A DNA stretch of 64,000 nt from Bryopsis sp. KO-2023 (Eukaryota > Chlorophyta > Ulvophyceae > Bryopsidales > Bryopsidaceae), in assembly GCA_030272585.1 (NCBI GenBank), contig BSYQ01000016.1, forward strand, positions 1,333,704 through 1,397,703, written 5' to 3'. The notes below the pieces were generated by a model. The model was not told the DNA's origin. It saw only the letters and a list, made by a program, of their open reading frames with translations, and did no database searches. Position numbers and translations under genes: made by a program. Positions within the stretch are counted from its first letter, which is position 1. Each line of letters begins with the position of its first letter. Positions 54,355-62,986 of this stretch are shown one piece after another.

Positions 54355-54427
54355 TCCGTCGTAGTCTAGGTGGTCAGGACATGTGGCTCTCACCCACAAG
54401 ACCCGGGTTCGAGTCCCGGCGACGGAA
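54355..54427 (+). tRNA. tRNA-Glu (CTC)
   Basis: Unit 19 copy, intact. Confidence 0.97.
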
Positions 54428-54483
54428 AGGGTCTTTCTTTCGGAGGAGCTCAAGTACCCACGTATCGACCGATAGTCGTTTGA

Positions 54484-54555
54484 TGCGTTGTCCGGGAGTC
54501 GAACCCGGGTCCCTTGCTTGGAAGGCAAGTATCCTAACCGTTGGACTAACAACGC
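54484..54555 (-). tRNA. tRNA-Gly (TCC)
   Basis: Unit 19 copy, intact. Confidence 0.97.
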
Positions 54556-54628
54556 CACGTAGTGGGGGAGAAAATCCACTTGCGAAACCAAGCACGGACC
54601 GTTTTCGGAGAAAAACGAAAACGATCAA

Positions 54629-54744
54629 GTTGCCCCCGCCGGATTTCCTGAGACATCCCTGATCTCGGTACTGATCGGCCCCAATCATGCTTGATTGGCG
54701 AGTTCGGAAGGGATCGCATGTTTTCATGATGGTATGAGGGCAAC
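54629..54744 (-). rRNA. 5S rRNA (A18-T58 form)
   Basis: Unit 19, copy 1/11; compensated helix II pair. Confidence 0.93.
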
Positions 54745-54821
54745 ACGTTTGAATGCCTCCGTCGAGGGCTTTTGTACTCGTTCATCAAGCACATCCATAC
54801 CTCCAAATCGAAAATAATCAA

Positions 54822-54937
54822 GTTGCCCCCGCCGGATTTCCTGAGACATCCCTGATCTCGGTACTGATCGGCCCCAATCGTGCTTGATTGGCGAGTTCGG
54901 AAGGGATCGCATGTTTTCACGATGGTATGAGGGCAAC
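54822..54937 (-). rRNA. 5S rRNA
   Basis: Unit 19, copy 2/11; consensus-like. Confidence 0.93.
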
Positions 54938-55014
54938 ACGTTTGAATGCCTCCGTCGAGGGCTTTTGTACTCGTCCATCAAGCACATCCAAACCTCCAAA
55001 TCAAAATTAATCAA

Positions 55015-55130
55015 GTTGCCCCCGCCGGATTTCCTGAGACATCCCTGATCTCGGTACTGATCGGCCCCAATCGTGCTTGATTGGCGAGTTCGGAAGGGAT
55101 CGCATGTTTTCACGATGGTATGAGGGCAAC
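55015..55130 (-). rRNA. 5S rRNA
   Basis: Unit 19, copy 3/11; one base missing just upstream. Confidence 0.93.
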
Positions 55131-55206
55131 ACGTTTAATGCCTCCATCGAGGGCTTTTGTACTCGTCCATCAAGCACATCCAAACCTCCAAATCAAAAAT
55201 AATCAA

Positions 55207-55322
55207 GTTGCCCCCGCCGGATTTCCTGAGACATCCCTGATCTCGGTACTGATCGGCCCCAATCGTGCTTGGTTGGCGAGTTCGGAAGGGATCGCATGTT
55301 TTCACGATGGTATGAGGGCAAC
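55207..55322 (-). rRNA. 5S rRNA
   Basis: Unit 19, copy 4/11; T51 to C in the A-box-like region. Confidence 0.9.
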
Positions 55323-55399
55323 ACGTTTGAATGCCTCCATCGAGGGCTTTTGTACTCGTCCATCAAGCACATCCATACCTCCAAATCAAAAATAATCAA

Positions 55400-55515
55400 G
55401 TTACCCCCGCCGGATTTCTTGAGACATCCCTGATCTCGGTACTGATCGGCCCCAATCGTGCTTGATTGGCGAGTTCGGAAGGGATCGCATGTTTTCACGA
55501 TGGTATGAGGGCAAC
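55400..55515 (-). rRNA. 5S rRNA
   Basis: Unit 19, copy 5/11; C113 to T (G.T pair in helix I) and G97A. Confidence 0.9.
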
Positions 55516-55591
55516 ACGTTTGAATGCCTCCGTCGAGGGCTTTTGTACTCGTTCATCAAGCACATCCATCCTCCAAATCGAAAATAATCAA

Positions 55592-55707
55592 GTTGCCCCC
55601 GCCGGATTTCCTGAGACATCCCTGATCTCGGTACTGATCGGCCCCAATCGTGCTTGATTGGCGAGTTCGGAAGGGATCGCATGTTTTCACGATGGTATGA
55701 GGGCAAC
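55592..55707 (-). rRNA. 5S rRNA
   Basis: Unit 19, copy 6/11; consensus-like. Confidence 0.93.
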
Positions 55708-55784
55708 ACGTTTGAATGCCTCCGTCGAGGGCTTTTGTACTCGTCCATCAAGCACATCCAAACCTCCAAATCAAAAATAATCAA

Positions 55785-55900
55785 GTTGCCCCCGCCGGAT
55801 TTCCTGAGACATCCCTGATCTCGGTACTGATCGGCCCCAATCGTGCTTGATTGGCGAGTTCGGAAGGGATCGCATGTTTTCACGATGGTATGAGGGCAAC
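55785..55900 (-). rRNA. 5S rRNA
   Basis: Unit 19, copy 7/11; consensus-like. Confidence 0.93.
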
Positions 55901-55977
55901 ACGTTTGAATGCCTCCGTCGAGGGCTTTTGTACTCGTCCATCAATCACATCCAAACCTCCAAATCAAAAATAATCAA

Positions 55978-56093
55978 GTTGCCCCCGCCGGATTTCCTGA
56001 GACATCCCTGATCTCGGTACTGATCGGCCCCAATCGTGCTTGATTGGCGAGTTTGGAAGGGATCGCATGTTTTCACGATGGTATGAGGGCAAC
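55978..56093 (-). rRNA. 5S rRNA
   Basis: Unit 19, copy 8/11; G40A. Confidence 0.9.
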
Positions 56094-56170
56094 ACGTTTG
56101 AATGACTCCATCGAGGGCTTTTGTACTCGTCCATCAAGCACATCCATACCTCCAAATCAAAAATAATCAA

Positions 56171-56286
56171 GTTGCCCCCGCCGGATTTCCTGAGACATCC
56201 CTGATCTCGGTCCTGATCGGCCCCAATCGTGCTTGATTGGCGAGTTCGGAAGGGATCGCATGTTTTCACGATGGTATGAGGGCAAC
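56171..56286 (-). rRNA. 5S rRNA
   Basis: Unit 19, copy 9/11; T75 to G in loop E. Confidence 0.9.
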
Positions 56287-56363
56287 ACGTTTGAATGCCT
56301 CCGTCGAGGGCTTTTGTACTCGTCCATCAATCACATCCAAACCTCCAAATCAAAAATAATCAA

Positions 56364-56479
56364 GTTGCCCCCGCCGGATTTCCTGAGACATCCCTGATCT
56401 CGGTACTGATCGGCCCCAATCGTGCTTGATTGGCGAGTTCGGAAGGGATCGCATGTTTTCACGATGGTATGAGGGCAAC
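56364..56479 (-). rRNA. 5S rRNA
   Basis: Unit 19, copy 10/11; consensus-like. Confidence 0.93.
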
Positions 56480-56556
56480 ACGTTTGAATGCCTCCGTCGA
56501 GGGCTTTTGTACTCGTCCATCAAGCACATCCATACCTCCAAATCCAAAAAAATCAA

Positions 56557-56672
56557 GTTGCCCCCGCCGGATTTCCTGAGACATCCCTGATCTCGGTACT
56601 GATCGGCCCCAATCGTGCTTGATTGGCGAGTTCGGAAGGGATCGCATGTTTTCACGATGGTATGAGGGCAAC
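56557..56672 (-). rRNA. 5S rRNA
   Basis: Unit 19, copy 11/11, edge copy. Confidence 0.93.
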
Positions 56673-57372
56673 ACGTTTGCATGCCTCCGTCGGGGGCTTT
56701 CGTAGCCGTTTCTCGGGCTCGCAAGCAATTCGTTCTTTCAATGATTCGTGCTTTTCTTGTTGAATCGTTTTTTAAGGATGGAATTGACAATGCATTAAAA
56801 CGTTATACTTTTGGGTCCCTTGAATTCGAGCTGATTGGAGGGATTGTCCTTTTTGGGTTTAGGTTTGGCGACGTGGTTTGACTTATCACGAGTGGCTGAG
56901 TGTGCGCCAGTGAGGGCGAGCGTCTGGGTGAGTGTGGCACGTGGGTGGGTGAAATTGTGCGGGTCAGCACGTGGGGGAGCGTGCGACGGGGACAGAGTGG
57001 AAGGGTGGGCGTGTGTGGGCGTGTGGTGGGTGAGTCAGCGCGCGGGCGAGCGCGTCAGTGCTGCAACGAAAGGACTTGGGAGGAGTTGCGTTTCTTTTTT
57101 TGTGTGTGTGGCAACGGAGTGCTCCGATCGTGGGGTGCTGGTGGCGTTCCTGGGTTCAAGCGCGCCCTTGGTGGATGATCCGATCAGGTAATTTGGGATT
57201 ATCGGCGTGATTTTTCTCGGGAGAAAAAAGGGAGAGAGGGTTGGAAAAAAAACGGCCAAGCGAGAAGGGGACAAAAAAAAAGAGGGAGGAAAAAAGGAAG
57301 AGAAAGGTCCAAAGAAAAGTTTTCGATTCCAAAGGGAAGAAACAACTCTTTCGGAATAATAGAATGAACGAG

Positions 57373-57403
<31 letters not shown>

Positions 57404-57929
57404 GAGAGGAACGAAAGAGAAGAAAAAACGAACGAAAAAAAAAGTACCAAAAAAAACAGACGGAAACAACATGTTTTTTTTCATAGAAAAAGAAAATGGG
57501 TACAAAAAATTGTTTCAAAAACCAGAAAGTTTGATTAAAAAGAAGAAGAAAATCGATCTCTTCGATAAAACACGAAAAAAAGTTGGAAACTTCAAAGAAA
57601 CACAAAAACCCATGAAAAACGAGCAACTCTTTTTACACGACAATCCGGGAAACAAAATCGTAATTCATCCCTAGTACATCGAAATCTCAACACCCGAAAG
57701 TCGCAACGATGAAAAACCTCGAAACCACTCCTGACGACCACCGAACACCCTTCGCAATTCTTGGGGCAACCTCGTTCCCGCGCGCGAGGGCACTTGCGTT
57801 CCGTGGCTTCCTGCTACCTTCCAAACTCTACAACGCTCCGTAACTTTCCGATCGCTGCTCCGTTGGATTCGCGGCACGGACCGTCCCAATCCGTATCGAA
57901 AATTCCTTCCCTCTTTACGTCCTCCACCT

Positions 57930-58002
57930 TCCGTCGTAGTCTAGGTGGTCAGGACATGTGGCTCTCACCCACAAGACCCGGGTTCGAGTCCCGGCGACGG
58001 AA
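57930..58002 (+). tRNA. tRNA-Glu (CTC)
   Basis: Unit 20 copy, intact. Confidence 0.97.
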
Positions 58003-58058
58003 AGGGTCTTTCTTTCGGAGGAGCTCAAGTACCCACGTATCGACCGATAGTCGTTTGA

Positions 58059-58130
58059 TGCGTTGTCCGGGAGTCGAACCCGGGTCCCTTGCTTGGAAGG
58101 CAAGTATCCTAACCGTTGGACTAACAACGC
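58059..58130 (-). tRNA. tRNA-Gly (TCC)
   Basis: Unit 20 copy, intact. Confidence 0.97.
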
Positions 58131-58203
58131 CACGTAGTGGGGGAGAAAATCCACTTGCGAAACCAAGCACGGACCGTTTTCGGAGAAAAACGAAAACGAT
58201 CAA

Positions 58204-58319
58204 GTTGCCCCCGCCGGATTTCCTGAGACATCCCTGATCTCGGTACTGATCGGCCCCAATCGTGCTTGATTGGCGAGTTCGGAAGGGATCGCATGTTTTC
58301 ACGATGGTATGAGGGCAAC
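58204..58319 (-). rRNA. 5S rRNA
   Basis: Unit 20, copy 1/21; 116 nt with G18. Confidence 0.93.
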
Positions 58320-58396
58320 ACGTTTGAATGCCTCCGTCGAGGGCTTTTGTACTCGTCCATCAAGCACATCCATACCTCCAAATCGAAAATAATCAA

Positions 58397-58512
58397 GTTG
58401 CCCCCGCCGGATTTCCTGAGACATCCCTGATCTCGGTACTGATCGGCCCCAATCGTGCTTGATTGGCGAGTTCGGAAGGGATCGCATGTTTTCACGATGG
58501 TATGAGGGCAAC
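58397..58512 (-). rRNA. 5S rRNA
   Basis: Unit 20, copy 2/21; consensus-like. Confidence 0.93.
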
Positions 58513-58589
58513 ACGTTTGAATGCCTCCGTCGAGGGCTTTTGTACTCGTCCATCAAGCACATCCAAACCTCCAAATCAAAAATAATCAA

Positions 58590-58705
58590 GTTGCCCCCGC
58601 CGGATTTCCTGAGACATCCCTGATCTCGGTACTGATCGGCCCCAATCGTGCTTGATTGGCGAGTTCGGAAGGGATCGCATGTTTTCACGATGGTATGAGG
58701 GCAAC
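58590..58705 (-). rRNA. 5S rRNA
   Basis: Unit 20, copy 3/21; consensus-like. Confidence 0.93.
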
Positions 58706-58871
58706 ACGTTTGAATGCCTCCGTCGAGGGCTTTTGTACTCGTCCATCAATCACATCCAAACCTCCAAATCAAAAATAATCAAGTTGCCCCCGCCGGATTT
58801 CCTGAGACATCCCTGATCTCGGTACTGATCGGCCCCAATCGTGCTTGATTGGCGAGTTCGGAAGGGATCGC

Positions 58872-58881
58872 ATGTTTTCAT
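58872..58881. repeat. Target site duplication, left copy
   Basis: ATGTTTTCAT, identical to 59661-59670; present once at the matching empty site in the 61511-61626 gene. Confidence 0.9.
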
Positions 58882-59120
58882 TACGATTCTGCAGGGTATG
58901 TGGTTTTGGGGTAGTGGAGGATGAGTTCCATTTTCTTTATGTGTGTCCGGCATATAATTTTTTGCGTATTCGCTGGTCAGAGTTTTTCCGTTGTCGCAAT
59001 CTTTTCTTTCTCTTCAATAGGGTTGATCAGATTAAGGTTGCACGTATGTTGAAGGATTTTTTCCTCTTACGGAGGGCTGTCTTGTGTATTCGGGAGAACA
59101 ATGCTGCGGGTTCTTCTTAA
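58882..59120 (+). pseudogene. Reverse transcriptase ORF, C-terminal zinc-knuckle fragment
   Basis: Only about 79 codons of the element's main ORF remain. They begin LRFCRVCG and hold a CX2CX9HX4C motif (CRVC, H, then C in YVCPAY) followed by a conserved-looking LRIRW, the usual tail of LINE-type RT ORFs. The frame runs open upstream into 5S sequence by chance. It ends TAA at 59118-59120, 20 nt inside the dUTPase ORF and in a different frame. Confidence 0.82.
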
Positions 59121-59520
59121 ACATGATGCTGCTCGAGTTCCGACTCGGGCTTCCTTGGGTTCGGCGGGCTATGACCTTTACTCGCCCCAGGATTATGTTA
59201 TTCCAGCTTGGAATAACGGTCTGGTTGATATGGGTGTGGCGGTTGAAATCCCTCAAGGTTATTATGGTCGGTTGGAAATTCGTTCGGGTCTCTGTGCCAG
59301 GTTCAAGTTATTTCTGGGTGCTGGGGTTATTGACAGTGACTATAGGGGTTCTTTGATTGCGGTTCTTTTTAACTTCTCCTCTGAAGATTTTTACATTAAC
59401 GCGGGTGATAGGGTGGTTCAATTACTTTTGGAAAAAATTGTTACTCCTCAAGTAATTATTGCAGATTCTTTGTCCCTTACGGATCGTGGTTTGGGTAGTT
59501 TTGGGTCTACCGGCAGTTAG
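59101..59520 (+). CDS. dUTPase (dUTP diphosphatase) of the non-LTR element
   Basis: 139 residues, close to the usual length of the trimeric dUTPase subunit. It would hydrolyse dUTP to dUMP and pyrophosphate, keeping uracil out of DNA. All five family motifs are in order: SAGYDLYS (21-28), GRLEIRSGL (56-64, the family norm has AP before RSG), GAGVIDSDYRG (73-83, with the catalytic Asp and Tyr), GDRVVQLLLEKI (102-113) and RGLGSFGSTG (129-138, the Gly-rich lid). The ATG overlaps the end of the RT ORF by 20 nt, so translation would need reinitiation or frameshifting on the element mRNA. No disabling change is seen. Because the element is truncated and lies inside a 5S gene, expression here is doubtful. 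Confidence 0.9.
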   Translation: MLRVLLKHDAARVPTRASLGSAGYDLYSPQDYVIPAWNNGLVDMGVAVEIPQGYYGRLEIRSGLCARFKLFLGAGVIDSDYRGSLIAVLFNFSSEDFYINAGDRVVQLLLEKIVTPQVIIADSLSLTDRGLGSFGSTGS

Positions 59521-59660
59521 TGCCTGATGCTCTGTGTTTTTTGTTTTTTTTGTTTTTGTTTGTTTTTTGGTTCCAAACATTCGTCTGTTCACATTGGTGT
59601 ACATTTTTCCGCAATAGAAGCTGGGTGGCTTCTTCGCGTGTAATTATGTTATGTTATGTT
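59521..59660 (+). other. 3' UTR and tail of the non-LTR element
   Basis: T-rich (several T6-T7 runs near 59540-59570), ending with three ATGTT repeats (59646-59660) that abut the target copy, which itself starts ATGTT. Confidence 0.75.
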
Positions 59661-59670
59661 ATGTTTTCAT
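59661..59670. repeat. Target site duplication, right copy
   Basis: ATGTTTTCAT, 5S nt 27-18. Confidence 0.9.
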
Positions 59671-59764
59671 GATGGTATGAGGGCAACACGTTTGAATGCC
59701 TCCGTCGAGGGCTTTTGTACTCGTTCATCAAGCACATCCATACCTCCAAATCGAAAATAATCAA

Positions 59765-59880
59765 GTTGCCCCCGCCGGATTTCCTGAGACATCCCTGATC
59801 TCGGTACTGATCGGCCCCAATCGTGCTTGATTGGCGAGTTCGGAAGGGATCGCATGTTTTCACGATGGTATGAGGGCAAC
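59765..59880 (-). rRNA. 5S rRNA
   Basis: Unit 20, copy 5/21; consensus-like. Confidence 0.93.
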
Positions 59881-59957
59881 ACGTTTGAATGCCTCCGTCG
59901 AGGGCTTTTGTACTCGTCCATCAAGCACATCCAAACCTCCAAATCAAAAATAATCAA

Positions 59958-60073
59958 GTTGCCCCCGCCGGATTTCCTGAGACATCCCTGATCTCGGTAC
60001 TGATCGGCCCCAATCGTGCTTGATTGGCGAGTTCGGAAGGGATCGCATGTTTTCACGATGGTATGAGGGCAAC
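59958..60073 (-). rRNA. 5S rRNA
   Basis: Unit 20, copy 6/21; consensus-like. Confidence 0.93.
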
Positions 60074-60150
60074 ACGTTTGAATGCCTCCATCGAGGGCTT
60101 TTGTACTCGTCCATCAAGCACATCCATACCTCCAAATCAAAAATAATCAA

Positions 60151-60266
60151 GTTGCCCCCGCCGGATTTCCTGAGACATCCCTGATCTCGGTACTGATCGG
60201 CCCCAATCGTGCTTGATTGGCGAGTTCGGAAGGGATCGCATGTTTTCACGATGGTATGAGGGCAAC
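60151..60266 (-). rRNA. 5S rRNA
   Basis: Unit 20, copy 7/21; consensus-like. Confidence 0.93.
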
Positions 60267-60343
60267 ACGTTTGAATGCCTCCGTCGAGGGCTTTTGTACT
60301 CGTCCATCAAGCACATCCATACCTCCAAATCAAAAATAATCAA

Positions 60344-60459
60344 GTTGCCCCCGCCGGATTTCCTGAGACATCCCTGATCTCGGTACTGATCGGCCCCAAT
60401 CGTGCTTGATTGGCGAGTTCGGAAGGGATCGCATGTTTTCACGATGGTATGAGGGCAAC
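60344..60459 (-). rRNA. 5S rRNA
   Basis: Unit 20, copy 8/21; consensus-like. Confidence 0.93.
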
Positions 60460-60536
60460 ACGTTTGAATGCCTCCGTCGAGGGCTTTTGTACTCGTCCAT
60501 CAATCACATCCAAACCTCCAAATCAAAAATAATCAA

Positions 60537-60652
60537 GTTGCCCCCGCCGGATTTCCTGAGACATCCCTGATCTCGGTACTGATCGGCCCCAATCGTGCTT
60601 GATTGGCGAGTTCGGAAGGGATCGCATGTTTTCACGATGGTATGAGGGCAAC
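60537..60652 (-). rRNA. 5S rRNA
   Basis: Unit 20, copy 9/21; consensus-like. Confidence 0.93.
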
Positions 60653-60729
60653 ACGTTTGAATGCCTCCGTCGAGGGCTTTTGTACTCGTCCATCAATCAC
60701 ATCCAAACCTCCAAATCAAAAATAATCAA

Positions 60730-60845
60730 GTTGCCCCCGCCGGATTTCCTGAGACATCCCTGATCTCGGTACTGATCGGCCCCAATCGTGCTTGATTGGC
60801 GAGTTCGGAAGGGATCGCATGTTTTCACGATGGTATGAGGGCAAC
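60730..60845 (-). rRNA. 5S rRNA
   Basis: Unit 20, copy 10/21; consensus-like. Confidence 0.93.
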
Positions 60846-60931
60846 ACGTTTGAATGCCTCCGTCGAGGGCTTTTGTACTCGTCCATCAAGCACATCCATA
60901 CCTCCAAATCCAAAAAAATCAAAAAAATCAA

Positions 60932-61047
60932 GTTGCCCCCGCCGAATTTCCTGAGACATCCCTGATCTCGGTACTGATCGGCCCCAATCGTGCTTGATTG
61001 GCGAGTTCGGAAGGGATCGCATGTTTTCACGATGGTATGAGGGCAAC
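60932..61047 (-). rRNA. 5S rRNA
   Basis: Unit 20, copy 11/21; C103 to T in helix V. A 9-bp duplication doubles the T7 terminator run (202-bp step). Confidence 0.91.
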
Positions 61048-61124
61048 ACGTTTGAATGCCTCCGTCGAGGGCTTTTGTACTCGTCCATCAAGCACATCCA
61101 TACCTCCAAATCGAAAATAATCAA

Positions 61125-61240
61125 GTTGCCCCCGCCGGATTTCCTGAGACATCCCTGATCTCGGTACTGATCGGCCCCAATCGTGCTTGATTGGCGAGTT
61201 CGGAAGGGATCGCATGTTTTCACGATGGTATGAGGGCAAC
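61125..61240 (-). rRNA. 5S rRNA
   Basis: Unit 20, copy 12/21; counterpart of 58397. Confidence 0.93.
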
Positions 61241-61317
61241 ACGTTTGAATGCCTCCGTCGAGGGCTTTTGTACTCGTCCATCAAGCACATCCAAACCTCC
61301 AAATCAAAAATAATCAA

Positions 61318-61433
61318 GTTGCCCCCGCCGGATTTCCTGAGACATCCCTGATCTCGGTACTGATCGGCCCCAATCGTGCTTGATTGGCGAGTTCGGAAGG
61401 GATCGCATGTTTTCACGATGGTATGAGGGCAAC
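61318..61433 (-). rRNA. 5S rRNA
   Basis: Unit 20, copy 13/21; counterpart of 58590. Confidence 0.93.
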
Positions 61434-61510
61434 ACGTTTGAATGCCTCCGTCGAGGGCTTTTGTACTCGTCCATCAATCACATCCAAACCTCCAAATCAA
61501 AAATAATCAA

Positions 61511-61626
61511 GTTGCCCCCGCCGGATTTCCTGAGACATCCCTGATCTCGGTACTGATCGGCCCCAATCGTGCTTGATTGGCGAGTTCGGAAGGGATCGCA
61601 TGTTTTCATGATGGTATGAGGGCAAC
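61511..61626 (-). rRNA. 5S rRNA
   Basis: Unit 20, copy 14/21; A18 variant. Empty-site counterpart of the interrupted gene. Confidence 0.93.
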
Positions 61627-61703
61627 ACGTTTGAATGCCTCCGTCGAGGGCTTTTGTACTCGTTCATCAAGCACATCCATACCTCCAAATCGAAAATAAT
61701 CAA

Positions 61704-61819
61704 GTTGCCCCCGCCGGATTTCCTGAGACATCCCTGATCTCGGTACTGATCGGCCCCAATCGTGCTTGATTGGCGAGTTCGGAAGGGATCGCATGTTTTC
61801 ACGATGGTATGAGGGCAAC
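61704..61819 (-). rRNA. 5S rRNA
   Basis: Unit 20, copy 15/21; consensus-like. Confidence 0.93.
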
Positions 61820-61896
61820 ACGTTTGAATGCCTCCGTCGAGGGCTTTTGTACTCGTCCATCAAGCACATCCAAACCTCCAAATCAAAAATAATCAA

Positions 61897-62012
61897 GTTG
61901 CCCCCGCCGGATTTCCTGAGACATCCCTGATCTCGGTACTGATCGGCCCCAATCGTGCTTGATTGGCGAGTTCGGAAGGGATCGCATGTTTTCACGATGG
62001 TATGAGGGCAAC
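61897..62012 (-). rRNA. 5S rRNA
   Basis: Unit 20, copy 16/21; consensus-like. Confidence 0.93.
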
Positions 62013-62089
62013 ACGTTTGAATGCCTCCATCGAGGGCTTTTGTACTCGTCCATCAAGCACATCCATACCTCCAAATCAAAAATAATCAA

Positions 62090-62205
62090 GTTGCCCCCGC
62101 CGGATTTCCTGAGACATCCCTGATCTCGGTACTGATCGGCCCCAATCGTGCTTGATTGGCGAGTTCGGAAGGGATCGCATGTTTTCACGATGGTATGAGG
62201 GCAAC
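62090..62205 (-). rRNA. 5S rRNA
   Basis: Unit 20, copy 17/21; consensus-like. Confidence 0.93.
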
Positions 62206-62282
62206 ACGTTTGAATGCCTCCGTCGAGGGCTTTTGTACTCGTCCATCAAGCACATCCATACCTCCAAATCAAAAATAATCAA

Positions 62283-62398
62283 GTTGCCCCCGCCGGATTT
62301 CCTGAGACATCCTTGATCTCGGTACTGATCGGCCCCAATCGTGCTTGATTGGCGAGTTCGGAAGGGATCGCATGTTTTCACGATGGTATGAGGGCAAC
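62283..62398 (-). rRNA. 5S rRNA
   Basis: Unit 20, copy 18/21; G86 to A. Confidence 0.91.
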
Positions 62399-62475
62399 AC
62401 GTTTGAATGCCTCCGTCGAGGGCTTTTGTACTCGTCCATCAATCACATCCAAACCTCCAAATCAAAAATAATCAA

Positions 62476-62591
62476 GTTGCCCCCGCCGGATTTCCTGAGA
62501 CATCCCTGATCTCGGTACTGATCGGCCCCAATCGTGCTTGATTGGCGAGTTCGGAAGGGATCGCATGTTTTCACGATGGTATGAGGGCAAC
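62476..62591 (-). rRNA. 5S rRNA
   Basis: Unit 20, copy 19/21; consensus-like. Confidence 0.93.
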
Positions 62592-62668
62592 ACGTTTGAA
62601 TGCCTCCGTCGAGGGCTTTTGTACTCGTCCATCAATCACATCCAAACCTCCAAATCAAAAATAATCAA

Positions 62669-62784
62669 GTTGCCCCCGCCGGATTTCCTGAGACATCCCT
62701 GATCTCGGTACTGATCGGCCCCAATCGTGCTTGATTGGCGAGTTCGGAAGGGATCGCATGTTTTCACGATGGTATGAGGGCAAC
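62669..62784 (-). rRNA. 5S rRNA
   Basis: Unit 20, copy 20/21; consensus-like. Confidence 0.93.
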
Positions 62785-62870
62785 ACGTTTGAATGCCTCC
62801 GTCGAGGGCTTTTGTACTCGTCCATCAAGCACATCCATACCTCCAAATCCAAAAAAATCAAAAAAATCAA

Positions 62871-62986
62871 GTTGCCCCCGCCGGATTTCCTGAGACATCC
62901 CTGATCTCGGTACTGATCGGCCCCAATCGTGCTTGATTGGCGAGTTCGGAAGGGATCGCATGTTTTCACGATGGTATGAGGGCAAC
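62871..62986 (-). rRNA. 5S rRNA
   Basis: Unit 20, copy 21/21, edge copy; doubled T7 run after the 3' end, as at 60932. Confidence 0.93.

Larger units (their letters stand above)
53098..56672. repeat. Array unit 19 (11 5S genes)
   Basis: Spacer 53098-54354, A27T3. The 5S genes of this unit carry the most private substitutions in the window. Confidence 0.93.
58882..59660 (+). mobile_element. 5'-truncated non-LTR (LINE-type) retrotransposon with dUTPase ORF
   Basis: A 779-bp insert lying antisense to the 5S gene. It starts inside the end of a reverse transcriptase ORF (zinc knuckle), continues with an overlapping dUTPase ORF and a T-rich 3' UTR, and ends in a short ATGTT repeat tail in place of poly(A). 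The 10-bp target site duplication and the 5' truncation are hallmarks of target-primed reverse transcription. The clade cannot be assigned without the RT domain. Confidence 0.9.
58783..59687 (-). pseudogene. 5S rRNA gene interrupted by a non-LTR retrotransposon
   Basis: Unit 20, copy 4/21. 5S nt 18-116 lie at 58783-58881 and nt 1-27 at 59661-59687, with nt 18-27 present twice as the target site duplication. Both halves are otherwise normal. Transcription from the promoter at the right would run into the element after 27 nt. Confidence 0.95.
56673..62986. repeat. Array unit 20 (21 5S genes, one interrupted)
   Basis: Spacer 56673-57929, A27T3. Expanded by a tandem duplication of ten 5S genes (period 1939 bp once the retroelement is removed): 58397, 58590 and 58783 correspond to 61125, 61318 and 61511, and 60932 to 62871. 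Confidence 0.92.

Noticed and set aside
4925-58237. A + strand frame of about 158 codons across each tRNA pair (starts MGQPRSRARG)
   Set aside because: It runs through tRNA-Glu, the antisense of tRNA-Gly and into the first 5S gene. It is preserved because those RNA genes are.
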